Of a DNA stretch of 64,000 bases, positions 51,513 to 59,920 are shown piece after piece. Under the pieces are notes generated by a model that was not told the DNA's origin, did no database searches, and saw only the letters and a list, made by a program, of their open reading frames with translations. Made by a program: the position numbers and the translations under genes. Within the stretch, counting starts at the first letter, position 1. Each line of letters begins with the position of its first letter. Location of the stretch: contig NZ_BAYE01000009.1 of NCBI RefSeq assembly GCF_000685095.1, positions 62,001-126,000 of the forward strand, in the 5' to 3' direction. This DNA comes from Paraburkholderia caledonica NBRC 102488 (GTDB lineage: Bacteria; Pseudomonadota; Gammaproteobacteria; Burkholderiales; Burkholderiaceae).

Positions 51513-53597
51513 TCAGCCGTTAAAGCCCCGGCCCTGGGCCGCAAGTTCGGCGATGCTGCGCGCCAACTGCCATGCGTCGCCATTCGGCTGCGATGCGTAG
51601 CGGCGAATTGCGCGCTCGACGTTGTAGAGGCCGACGGTGTCCGCGTACAGCATCGGGCCGCCGCGATAAAGCGGGAAGCCATAGCCGGTCAGATACACCA
51701 TGTCGATGTCCGACGCCTTCGATGCAATCCCTTCTTCAAGAATCTTCGCGCCTTCGTTGACGAGCGCGAATACGAGACGTTCGACGATCTCGTCGTCGCC
51801 GATCTTGCGGCGCTGCGTGTTCGTTTCGTTCGAGTAAGCGACAATCATCTCGTCGACCAGTTTCGACGGATGCGCGGTGCGATCGCCCGCCTTGTAGTCG
51901 TACCAGCCGCCGCCGGTTTTCTGGCCGAAGCGCCCCGTCTCGCACAGACGGTCGGCGATCTTCGAATAATGCATCTCCGGATGTTCCTCATAGCGGCGCT
52001 TGCGGATCGCCCAGCCGATGTCATTGCCGGCCAGATCGCTCATGCGGAACGGTCCCATTGCGAAGCCGAATTTTTCAATCGCACGATCGACTTGCGCGGG
52101 CAGCGCGCCCTCTTCGAGCATGAAAAGCGCCTGGCGGATGTACTGCTCGATCATCCGGTTGCCGATGAAACCGTCGCACACGCCCGACACCACCGCCGTT
52201 TTTTTGATCTTCTTCGCAAGCTTCATGACGGTGGCGAGCACGTCTTTCGCGGTTTGCTTGCCGCGCACGACTTCAAGGAGCTTCATGACGTTGGCCGGGC
52301 TGAAGAAGTGCATGCCGACCACATTTTGCGGCCGCCTGGTGAACGCGGCGATCTTGTCCACGTCGAGCGTCGACGTGTTCGACGCCAGGATCGCGCCGGA
52401 CTTCGCCACTTCGTCGAGACGCTTGAACACCTGCTCCTTGACGCCGAGTTCCTCGAACACCGCTTCGACGATCAGGTCCGCGTTCTTCAGGTCGTCGTAC
52501 GAAAGCGTGGGCGTGATCAGCGCCATCCGCTCTTCGAGCGCTTCGGGCTTGAGCTTGCCCTTCTTCACAGTTGCTTCGTAGTTCTTGCGGATCGTGGCGA
52601 GGCCGCGGTCAAGCGCCTCCTGTTTCGTTTCGAGCAGCGTAACGGGAATGCCGGCGCTGATGAAGTTCATTGCGATGCCGCCGCCCATCGTGCCCGCGCC
52701 GATCACCGCGACCTGCCGGATCTCGCGCACTGGCGTATCGGCAGGCACGTCGGGAATCTTGCTCGCGGCGCGCTCGCCGAAGAACGCGTGACGCAGCGCA
52801 CGGCTCTCGGGCGTTTGCACGAGCGCGACGAAGCATTCGCGCTCGACCTCAAGGCCCTTGTCGAAGCCGTTCTTCACGCCGGCTTCAACTGCGTCGATAC
52901 ATTTGAGCGGCGCGGGGAAATTCTTCGCGACGGTTGCGACACTATTGCGTGCGAACTGGATAAAGCCTTCGGCATTCGGATGCTCGATCTTGCGCTCGCG
53001 CACTTTCGGATGCGGGCCTTCTTTTGCGCCGACCTTGCGCGCGAACGCGAGCGCCGCTTCGGCGAGATCGCCGTCCGCGAGTTCGTCGAAGAGACCCGAT
53101 CGGGCGAGGTCCTGCGACATGACAGGCGCGCCGGAAACGATCATGTTGAGCGCGGCTTCGAGGCCGATTGCACGCGGCAGACGCTGAGTGCCTCCCGCGC
53201 CCGGCAAGATGCCGAGCTTGACTTCGGGCAACGCGATTTGCGCGCCGGGCGCGGCGATCCGGTAATGCGCGCCTAGCGCGAGTTCGAGCCCGCCGCCCAT
53301 CGCGACGCTGTGAATCGCCGCGACCACCGGTTTCGCGCTGCCTTCAACGGTCTTGATGACGGTGGCGAGCGTCGGCTCCTGGGTGGCTTTCGGCGTATTG
53401 AATTCGGTGATGTCGGCGCCGCCCGAAAAGGCTTTGCCCGCGCCCGTCAGCACGATGGCCTTGATGGCCGCGTCGTTCTGCGCGCGCTCGATGCCCTCGA
53501 CGATTCCCGCCCGGGTCGACAGGCCGAGGCCGTTGACGGGAGGATTGTTCAGCGTGATGACGGCCACGCCGTCATGGGTTGTGTAGTCCACTGCCAT
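51513..53597 (-). CDS. Bifunctional enoyl-CoA hydratase / 3-hydroxyacyl-CoA dehydrogenase
   Basis: 694 residues. The N-terminal crotonase domain has the catalytic glutamates in GGGLELALG (Glu105) and ALPEVKLGI (Glu125) and the oxyanion loop GAGKAFSGGADI. The NAD-binding loop VAVIGAGTMGGG begins near residue 297, and the C-terminal dehydrogenase repeats follow, with MHFFSPANVMKLLEVV and GFIGNRMIEQY. It hydrates enoyl-CoA and oxidises 3-hydroxyacyl-CoA in the cytoplasm. It lies between the acyl-CoA synthetase and thiolase genes. Its length is shorter than E. coli FadB (729), closer to the peroxisomal and FadJ-like forms. Confidence 0.95.
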   Translation of the reverse strand: MAVDYTTHDGVAVITLNNPPVNGLGLSTRAGIVEGIERAQNDAAIKAIVLTGAGKAFSGGADITEFNTPKATQEPTLATVIKTVEGSAKPVVAAIHSVAMGGGLELALGAHYRIAAPGAQIALPEVKLGILPGAGGTQRLPRAIGLEAALNMIVSGAPVMSQDLARSGLFDELADGDLAEAALAFARKVGAKEGPHPKVRERKIEHPNAEGFIQFARNSVATVAKNFPAPLKCIDAVEAGVKNGFDKGLEVERECFVALVQTPESRALRHAFFGERAASKIPDVPADTPVREIRQVAVIGAGTMGGGIAMNFISAGIPVTLLETKQEALDRGLATIRKNYEATVKKGKLKPEALEERMALITPTLSYDDLKNADLIVEAVFEELGVKEQVFKRLDEVAKSGAILASNTSTLDVDKIAAFTRRPQNVVGMHFFSPANVMKLLEVVRGKQTAKDVLATVMKLAKKIKKTAVVSGVCDGFIGNRMIEQYIRQALFMLEEGALPAQVDRAIEKFGFAMGPFRMSDLAGNDIGWAIRKRRYEEHPEMHYSKIADRLCETGRFGQKTGGGWYDYKAGDRTAHPSKLVDEMIVAYSNETNTQRRKIGDDEIVERLVFALVNEGAKILEEGIASKASDIDMVYLTGYGFPLYRGGPMLYADTVGLYNVERAIRRYASQPNGDAWQLARSIAELAAQGRGFNG

Positions 53598-53779
53598 CTG
53601 CCTGCCTCCATGCGATGCATCGCATCCTTGAGATGAGGCGGCGCAGCGCGCCGCCCTTCCGGGTCCACCAGACGACTGATGTCTGGCTTCAGTGCTCCAA
53701 CCTTCGTCCCGAGTTCAGGTCGGCCGTTCCGGTGTCAGCAGGCAGAATACACAAAAAAGCACGCTCGTTCAATTTATCG

Positions 53780-55465
53780 TCAGCCGGGGTTTCCCCTGGC
53801 GAGCGGGCAGTCTCCCTCGAACATCTGGGCTTCCAGCGCCGACGGCAGCACGTGATCGCGGAAGATTTCGCGCAGCTTCAGCTTTTGCAATTTGCCCGTG
53901 GCCGTATGCGGCAATTCGTCGACGAACACCACGTCGTCCGGGATCCACCATTTGGCGACCTTGCCGTTGTAGAACGCGAGCAGTTCTTCGCGCGTCACGT
54001 CGAAACCCGCGCGTTTGACCACAGCCAGCAGCGGACGCTCCGTCCATTTCGGATGAGCGCATGCGATGCACGCCGCCTCCGCGACCGCCGGATGCGCAAT
54101 GGCGACGTTCTCGATGTCGATCGAACTGATCCACTCGCCGCCCGACTTGATGACGTCCTTCGAGCGGTCCGTGATCTGCAAAAAGCCATCTCGGTCGATA
54201 GTCGCGACGTCGCCGGTCGGAAACCAGCCGTCCACGAGCGGGGAGTCGTCCTTGCGGAAATACCGGTCGATTACCCAAGGCCCACGAACATACAGATCGC
54301 CGAACGCGACGCCGTCCCACGGCAACTCCGTACCGTCTTCGCCGACGATCTTCATATCGACGCCGTAAAGCGCATGTCCTTGTTTCTCAAGCAGTTTGCG
54401 CTGCTCAGCAAGCGAGCGCTGCGATTGCTCCCACGTGAGCTTCGCCAACGTGCCGAGCGGTGACATTTCGGTCATGCCCCACGCGTGAATGACCTGTACG
54501 TTGTAGTCGTCCTCGAAAGTGCGCAGCATCGCGGGCGGACACGCGGAGCCACCGATCACCGTGCGCTCGAGCGACGAAAAGCGCACGCCAGCTTCGCGCA
54601 GATAGTTCAACAGGCCGAGCCAGACGGTCGGCACGCCAGCCGAATAAGTGACGCGCTCGCGCTCCATCAGTTCGAACAGCGACTTGCCGTCCAGGTCCTT
54701 GCCTGGAAACACGAGCTTTGCGCCGGTGAGCGGCGCGGCGTGCGGGATGCCCCAGGCGTTGACATGGAACATAGGGACGACGGGCAGCACGGAATCGCGC
54801 GCGGACAGGCTCATTGCGTCAGGCAGCGATGCGCCGAACGCATGCAGCACCGTCGATCGATGCGAGTACAGCGCGCCTTTCGGGTTGCCCGTGGTACCCG
54901 ACGTATAGCAGAGATAGGACGCCTGACGCTCGTCGATTGGCGGCCATTCGAAATTGCCGTCCTGCGCGTTCACGAGCGTTTCGTAACTCAGCACGGGCGT
55001 TTGCATCGCCGGCAAATGTGCTTCGTCGGCGAGAGCGATCCAGCCGCGTACTTTCGGGCATTGCGGCGCAAGGCCGTCGACTAGCGGCGCGAAGGTCGTG
55101 TCGAACAGCACGTAGGCATCGTCGGCATGATTGATGATGTACGCAATCTGATCGGGGAAAAGGCGCGGGTTGATCGTGTGGCACACGGCGCCGAATCCGG
55201 TCGTGCCGTAATAGGCTTCGAGATGCCGGTAGCCGTTCCACGCCAGTGTCGCGACCCGCTCACCGGAATGAACGCCGAGCGCGATCAAGGCCTGCGCGAG
55301 CTGCTTTGCGCGCCGTTCGCAATCACGATAGGTGTAGCGATGAATGTCGCCTTCGATACGCCGCGACACGATCTCGGTGCCGCTGAAATGCCGCGCCGCG
55401 TGAGCGAGCAGCGAGGACACGGTGAGGGGCACATCCATCATCTGGCCAAGCAGCGGCATCGTCAT
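53780..55465 (-). CDS. Acyl-CoA synthetase (AMP-binding)
   Basis: 561 residues from ATG 55465 (AGGAGA about 9 nt upstream). The AMP-binding P-loop YTSGTTGNPKGALYSHRS, the acyl-AMP motif GDVATIDRDGFLQITDRSKD and the C-terminal hinge and Lys region (LPHTATGKLQKLKLR) are all present. It activates carboxylic acids, probably medium- or long-chain fatty acids, for the two beta-oxidation enzymes downstream on the same strand. Gaps of 126-182 bp leave open whether all three are one transcript. It diverges from selO. Confidence 0.94.
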   Translation of the reverse strand: MTMPLLGQMMDVPLTVSSLLAHAARHFSGTEIVSRRIEGDIHRYTYRDCERRAKQLAQALIALGVHSGERVATLAWNGYRHLEAYYGTTGFGAVCHTINPRLFPDQIAYIINHADDAYVLFDTTFAPLVDGLAPQCPKVRGWIALADEAHLPAMQTPVLSYETLVNAQDGNFEWPPIDERQASYLCYTSGTTGNPKGALYSHRSTVLHAFGASLPDAMSLSARDSVLPVVPMFHVNAWGIPHAAPLTGAKLVFPGKDLDGKSLFELMERERVTYSAGVPTVWLGLLNYLREAGVRFSSLERTVIGGSACPPAMLRTFEDDYNVQVIHAWGMTEMSPLGTLAKLTWEQSQRSLAEQRKLLEKQGHALYGVDMKIVGEDGTELPWDGVAFGDLYVRGPWVIDRYFRKDDSPLVDGWFPTGDVATIDRDGFLQITDRSKDVIKSGGEWISSIDIENVAIAHPAVAEAACIACAHPKWTERPLLAVVKRAGFDVTREELLAFYNGKVAKWWIPDDVVFVDELPHTATGKLQKLKLREIFRDHVLPSALEAQMFEGDCPLARGNPG

Positions 55466-55697
55466 AAAGGGTCGTCTCCTGGCCTTTTTATTTTCAGGGT
55501 TTGGACATTGAAGCGCCGTTCGGGAGAAACCGGCGCGGCAGTGAAATTGCTGAAGCAAGCCACAGGCGAGTCACGCATCCGCCACCACTGGAATGTTCGT
55601 ATCGGGCATACGCGGGCCATACACGGGCCAAATGCCGGCCCGCCAGCAGCGCCGCGGGTGCGGACTTACAATATCGGTTAATAGTGAGGCGCTCAAC

Positions 55698-57254
55698 ATG
55701 TCGTTTTCCCCAAGCATTGCAGGCCTGTCCGGGCCTCTGGCGGCACTTTCCGAACTTCTTACCAACCCCACCGAAAGCGCGTTTGCGCGGCTTGGCAGCA
55801 CGTTTCTCACGCGTCTGGCAGCCACGCCGCTGAGCGCGCCGTATCTCGTCGGTTTCTCGGCCGACACTGCCGCGCTGCTCGGGTTAGAGCCGGGCCTCGA
55901 AAAAGAGCCTGCGTTCGCCGATCTGTTTTCCGGCAACAGCACCCGCGAATGGCCAGCCGAGGCGCTCCCGTATGCGTCGGTGTACTCGGGGCATCAGTTC
56001 GGCGTGTGGGCGGGACAGCTCGGCGACGGCCGCGCGCTCGGACTCGGCGAAGTCGAATATGCGGGTCAGCGGTTCGAGCTTCAGTTAAAAGGCGCCGGGC
56101 GCACGCCGTATTCGCGCATGGGCGACGGGCGTGCGGTGCTGCGCTCGTCGATTCGCGAATTTCTCTGCTCGGAGGCCATGCATCACCTCGGCATTCCGAC
56201 CACGCGCGCACTGTGCGTGATCGGCTCAGACCAGCCGGTACGGCGCGAGGAGATCGAAACCGCCGCCGTCGTCACGCGCGTCGCGCCGAGCTTCGTGCGC
56301 TTCGGCCACTTCGAGCACTTCTATTCAAACGATCGCACCGACGCGCTGCGCGCGCTCGCGGATCATGTGATCGAGCGCTTCTATCCGCATTGCCGCGAAG
56401 CCGACGATCCGTATCTCGCGTTGCTGAACGAGGCGGTGTTGTCCACGGCGGATCTGATGGTCGAGTGGCAGGCCGTCGGCTTCTGCCACGGCGTGATGAA
56501 TACGGACAACATGTCGATCCTCGGCCTGACCATCGACTATGGTCCGTTCGGCTTCATGGACGGCTTCGACGCGGGCTACATCTGCAATCACTCCGACTCG
56601 CAGGGTCGTTATGCGTACCGGATGCAACCGCAGATCGCGTACTGGAATCTCTTTTGCCTTGCGCAAGGACTGCTGCCGCTGCTTGGCGAACACTACGAGC
56701 AAAGCGCGCGCAACGACAAAGCCATTGAAGACGCGCAACGCGTGCTCGGCGGTTTCAGGGAGCGTTTCGGCCCGGCGCTCGAGCGACGCATGGCGGCGAA
56801 GCTCGGGCTCGAAGCCGTGCACGACGGCGATGCGCAACTGGTCAACCGGCTGTTCGACGTGATGCATGCGAACCGGGCGGATTTCACGCTGACTTTTCGC
56901 AATCTCGGCCGTATGTCGAAACACGACGCGAGCGGCGATGCGCCGGTGCGCGACCTGTTCCTCGACCGCGCTGCATTCGATGCCTGGGCGAACGAGTATC
57001 GCGCGCGCCTGTCCCATGAAACACGCGACGACGCCGCGCGCGCCATTGCAATGAACCGTGTGAACCCCAAATTCATTCTTCGCAATCATTTGGCGGAAAC
57101 GGCGATCCGCCACGCGAAAGAGAAGGATTTTTCCGAACTTGAGCGTCTGGCCGCGGTGCTGCGTCGTCCGTTCGACGAACAGCCCGAGCACGAAGCGTAT
57201 GCCGGGTTGCCGCCCGACTGGGCGAGCTCGCTGGAAGTCAGCTGCTCGTCATGA
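55698..57254 (+). CDS. selO: Protein adenylyltransferase SelO (YdiU family)
   Basis: 518 residues from ATG 55698 (GAGG 8 nt upstream). The kinase-like fold has KGAGRTPYSRMGDGRAVLRS and REFLCSEAMHHLGIPTTRAL, then VTRVAPSFVRFGHFEHFYSN and the metal site GVMNTDNMSILGLTIDYGPF. SelO AMPylates proteins in redox stress responses. The C-terminus ends SCSS, with a Cys at the antepenultimate position, where selenocysteine sits in the animal enzyme. Its stop is 49 bp before the msrB start, so the two redox genes are probably cotranscribed. Confidence 0.95.
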   Translation: MSFSPSIAGLSGPLAALSELLTNPTESAFARLGSTFLTRLAATPLSAPYLVGFSADTAALLGLEPGLEKEPAFADLFSGNSTREWPAEALPYASVYSGHQFGVWAGQLGDGRALGLGEVEYAGQRFELQLKGAGRTPYSRMGDGRAVLRSSIREFLCSEAMHHLGIPTTRALCVIGSDQPVRREEIETAAVVTRVAPSFVRFGHFEHFYSNDRTDALRALADHVIERFYPHCREADDPYLALLNEAVLSTADLMVEWQAVGFCHGVMNTDNMSILGLTIDYGPFGFMDGFDAGYICNHSDSQGRYAYRMQPQIAYWNLFCLAQGLLPLLGEHYEQSARNDKAIEDAQRVLGGFRERFGPALERRMAAKLGLEAVHDGDAQLVNRLFDVMHANRADFTLTFRNLGRMSKHDASGDAPVRDLFLDRAAFDAWANEYRARLSHETRDDAARAIAMNRVNPKFILRNHLAETAIRHAKEKDFSELERLAAVLRRPFDEQPEHEAYAGLPPDWASSLEVSCSS

Positions 57255-57303
57255 CCCGCAAGCTGCAAGCCGCTCTCATTACAAGCCCGAGACAGGAACC
57301 GAC

Positions 57304-57726
57304 ATGAACAATCCCGACGACCTCAAGCACGACACCCCAGCGGTGCAGAAAGACGACACCGAGTGGCGCAAGCAGCTTTCCGACATCGAATATCAGGTGA
57401 CGCGCCACGCGGCCACCGAGCGCCCGTTCACCGGCCGTTATCACGATCACTGGGAGCGCGGCATTTATGACTGCGTCTGTTGCGGCACACCGCTGTTCGA
57501 ATCGGATACCAAGTTCGACGCCGGCTGCGGCTGGCCGAGCTACTTCAAACCGATCAACGGTGAAGTGATTGCCGAGAAAACCGACCGGTCGCATGGCATG
57601 CTGCGCATCGAGGTGCAATGCAAGAATTGCGGCGCGCATCTCGGCCATGTGTTCGAAGACGGACCGGCGCCAACGGGTCTGCGCTACTGCATCAATTCGG
57701 CTGCGTTACAATTCGACCCCAAGTAA
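57304..57726 (+). CDS. msrB: Peptide methionine-R-sulfoxide reductase
   Basis: 140 residues. The catalytic Cys129 is in RYCINSAAL. The zinc pairs are Cys57/Cys60 (DCVCCG) and Cys106/Cys109 (CKNC). Cys75 in GCGWPSYF is placed like the recycling Cys. It repairs methionine-R-sulfoxide in proteins, in the cytoplasm since no signal peptide is seen. It follows selO directly; this pairing is common and links two oxidative-stress functions. Confidence 0.97.
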   Translation: MNNPDDLKHDTPAVQKDDTEWRKQLSDIEYQVTRHAATERPFTGRYHDHWERGIYDCVCCGTPLFESDTKFDAGCGWPSYFKPINGEVIAEKTDRSHGMLRIEVQCKNCGAHLGHVFEDGPAPTGLRYCINSAALQFDPK

Positions 57727-58131
57727 CGCAGCGTCCGGGTTTGGCGCGCTCTGTGCCTGTGCTGGCGAATTGCGGTTGCTGTCGGCGAGTAATGTGGCGT
57801 CCGCGGACGCGGTAATGCGCCGAGGCAGCCTTGAGCGGCCAGGCCAAGGCCACAAGCAGGCACAAGCAGGCACGGAATGCACACGGACCGCACGGAATGG
57901 CACAGTCCGCCCCGAACCGCAGGTAGACGCAACTGGCAGCAACCTGCGGCATCGGAAAGCGAACGGACGCGGGGCATCGCGTCAAGCTGACAACGGTTTC
58001 GCGTGGGCTGCGACGGCAATCAGTTCGCTTCCGACGCCGCGCCTGGTTGTGTGCTGCATGCCGCGGGGTGCCTCGTGCATGGCGCCGCGCACTTGCTCCT
58101 CCGACCCACTCTCCGAGTTCCCGTCAGATAA
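57727..58131. other. Intergenic region between msrB and yciB
   Basis: About 405 bp with no convincing gene. Around 57845-57905 short direct repeats occur (GGCACAAGCA twice, GCACGGAATG twice, ACACGGACCG). The promoter of the yciB-bolA-PPIase group should lie here, but no clear -10/-35 pair was found. Confidence 0.5.
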
Positions 58132-58662
58132 ATGAAATTCCTGTTCGATCTGTTCCCGATCATTCTGTTCTTCGTCGCCTTCAAGGTGTGGGGCATCTTC
58201 ACGGCGACCGCAGTGGCGATCGTTGCCACGCTGGTGCAGATCGCGTGGGTGGCCTTCCGGCACCGCAAGGTGGACCCGATGCTGTGGGTGAGCCTCGGCG
58301 TCGTCACCGTGTTCGGCGGCGCGACGCTCGTTCTGCACAACGACACCTTCATCAAATGGAAGCCGACTGTGCTGTACTGGGCCTTCTCCGTCGTGCTGAT
58401 CGTGTCGCAACTCGCGTTCAACAAGAACCTGATCGAAGCGATGATGGGCAAGCAGATCACGCTGCCGCATGCGATCTGGGGCAAGCTGAGCGTAATCTGG
58501 GCGATCTTTTTCGTGCTGCTCGGACTGCTCAACCTGTTCGTCGCGTACAACTACACGACCGACCAGTGGGTCAATTTCAAACTGTTCGGCGCGACAGGCT
58601 GTCTGGTGGTGTTTATCGTCGGACAGAGCTTGTGGCTGTCCAAGTACATGAAGGAGGAATGA
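58132..58662 (+). CDS. yciB: YciB/septation protein A family membrane protein
   Basis: 176 residues with about five hydrophobic helices: MKFLFDLFPIILFFVAFKVW is the family's N-terminal signature, later FNKNLIEAMMGKQITLP and LGLLNLFVAYNYTTDQWVNF. YciB (IspZ family) is an inner-membrane protein linked to cell-envelope integrity and septation; its molecular role is unknown. The upstream binding site is weak. The next gene begins 2 nt after its stop, with AGGAGG inside the yciB 3' end. Confidence 0.95.
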   Translation: MKFLFDLFPIILFFVAFKVWGIFTATAVAIVATLVQIAWVAFRHRKVDPMLWVSLGVVTVFGGATLVLHNDTFIKWKPTVLYWAFSVVLIVSQLAFNKNLIEAMMGKQITLPHAIWGKLSVIWAIFFVLLGLLNLFVAYNYTTDQWVNFKLFGATGCLVVFIVGQSLWLSKYMKEE

Positions 58663-58663
58663 T

Positions 58664-58975
58664 ATGAGCGATATGTTCATGCACGCCACCACCGCCGAGC
58701 GTGCCGCGCTGATCGAAGCACGCCTTACTGCCGCGCTCGCGCCCATCGCATCGATCCAGATCACCGACGACAGCGCGCAGCACGCCGGCCACGCCGGCGC
58801 TGCCGCCGGCGGTCATTTCAGTGTCACGATCGTGGCTGCCGCATTCGCCGGCAAGCCCCGCGTGGCGCGGCATCGCATGGTGTATGATGCGCTGGCCGAT
58901 GCCATGCAGCGCGGCATTCATGCCCTTGCAATCACGGCTTACACGCCCGAAGAATTCGCTTTGTTGCCCCGCTAG
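58664..58975 (+). CDS. BolA-family protein
   Basis: 103 residues. The class II KH-like fold is shown by RAALIEARLTAALAPIASIQ and HFSVTIVAAAFAGKPRVARH with the conserved His, then MVYDALADAMQRGIHALAIT. BolA proteins work with monothiol glutaredoxins in iron sensing or cluster trafficking, or bind DNA. A short Gly/Ala/His insert (QHAGHAGAAAGGH) precedes the core. AGGAGG lies 6 nt before the ATG at 58664, within the end of yciB, so the two are translationally linked. The PPIase gene starts 10 bp later. Confidence 0.92.
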   Translation: MSDMFMHATTAERAALIEARLTAALAPIASIQITDDSAQHAGHAGAAAGGHFSVTIVAAAFAGKPRVARHRMVYDALADAMQRGIHALAITAYTPEEFALLPR

Positions 58976-58985
58976 GAAACTTCCG

Positions 58986-59765
58986 ATGACCTTGAAGAAA
59001 ACCCGTCTTTGGGTATTGCTGGCTGCGTTTGCGGCCGCACCTGCATTCGCACAGAACATCGCCGTGGTGAACGGCACGCCGATTCCGAAAGCACGCGCCG
59101 ACGCGCTGATCGACCAACTGGTCCATCAAGGCCAGCAGAACACGCCGCAACTCCAGATGGCCGTGCGTGAAGAACTCGTGAACCGCGAAATCCTGATGCA
59201 GGAAGCGCTGCGCCGCGGCCTGCCGAATCGTCCGGACATCAAGGCGCAAATTGCTGTCGCTCAGCAAACCGTCGTGCTGCGCGCACTGATCGAAGACTTC
59301 GTGAAGAAGAACACGCCGAGCGACGCGGAAGTCACCGCTCGCTACAACGCACTGATCAAGGACGCAGGCGGCAAGGAATATCACCTGCATCACATTCTCG
59401 TGGACAACGAGCAGCAGGCGAAAGACCTCATCGCGAAAATCAAGGGTGGCGCGAGCTTCGAGGATCTGGCCAAGCAATTCTCGAAGGACCCGGGATCGGG
59501 CAAGAACGGCGGCGACCTGGACTGGTCTGACCCGAAGGCTTACGTGCCGGAATTCGCGGAAGCGGCCACGCATTTGCAGAAGGGCCAGATGTCTGACACG
59601 CCGGTGCATACGCAATTCGGCTGGCACATCATTCGCGTTGACGACGTGCGCAGCATCACGCCGCCGCCGCTCGAACAGGTGCGCCCGCAGATCGTGCAGC
59701 AGATCCAGCAAGAAAAACTGCAGGCATTCGAAGAAGGTCTGCGCAAGAACGCGAAGATTCAGTAA
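58986..59765 (+). CDS. Periplasmic parvulin-type peptidyl-prolyl isomerase
   Basis: 259 residues from ATG 58986. A signal peptide (about 1-22, ending PAFA) is followed by a SurA_N-like helical part and a parvulin (rotamase) domain at about 129-220: YHLHHILVDNEQQAKDLIAK, SFEDLAKQFSKDPGSGKNGG and HTQFGWHIIRVDDVR. It should help fold outer-membrane or secreted proteins in the periplasm. It closes the yciB-bolA-PPIase group and is followed by a strong bidirectional terminator before purL. Confidence 0.93.
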   Translation: MTLKKTRLWVLLAAFAAAPAFAQNIAVVNGTPIPKARADALIDQLVHQGQQNTPQLQMAVREELVNREILMQEALRRGLPNRPDIKAQIAVAQQTVVLRALIEDFVKKNTPSDAEVTARYNALIKDAGGKEYHLHHILVDNEQQAKDLIAKIKGGASFEDLAKQFSKDPGSGKNGGDLDWSDPKAYVPEFAEAATHLQKGQMSDTPVHTQFGWHIIRVDDVRSITPPPLEQVRPQIVQQIQQEKLQAFEEGLRKNAKIQ

Positions 59766-59795
59766 GCGTTAATTCGCAATCTTCGATCTGGTTCG

Positions 59796-59835
59796 AAAAA
59801 GCCCCGTTCAGTTGATGACTGAACGGGGCTTTTTT
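59796..59835. terminator. Bidirectional terminator between the PPIase gene and purL
   Basis: A perfect 17-bp stem (59796-59812 with 59818-59834; core GCCCCGTTCAGT) around loop TGATG, with an A-run at its left and a T-run at its right. It can terminate both the rightward PPIase group and the leftward purL transcript. Confidence 0.95.
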
Positions 59836-59920
59836 ATATCGCGCTCCGGCGGGCTTAGGCGCCACTCGACTGTGCGATTTCGCCGAGTGCGCGCCGCGAG
59901 CACGCGCACTCACTACCTCA

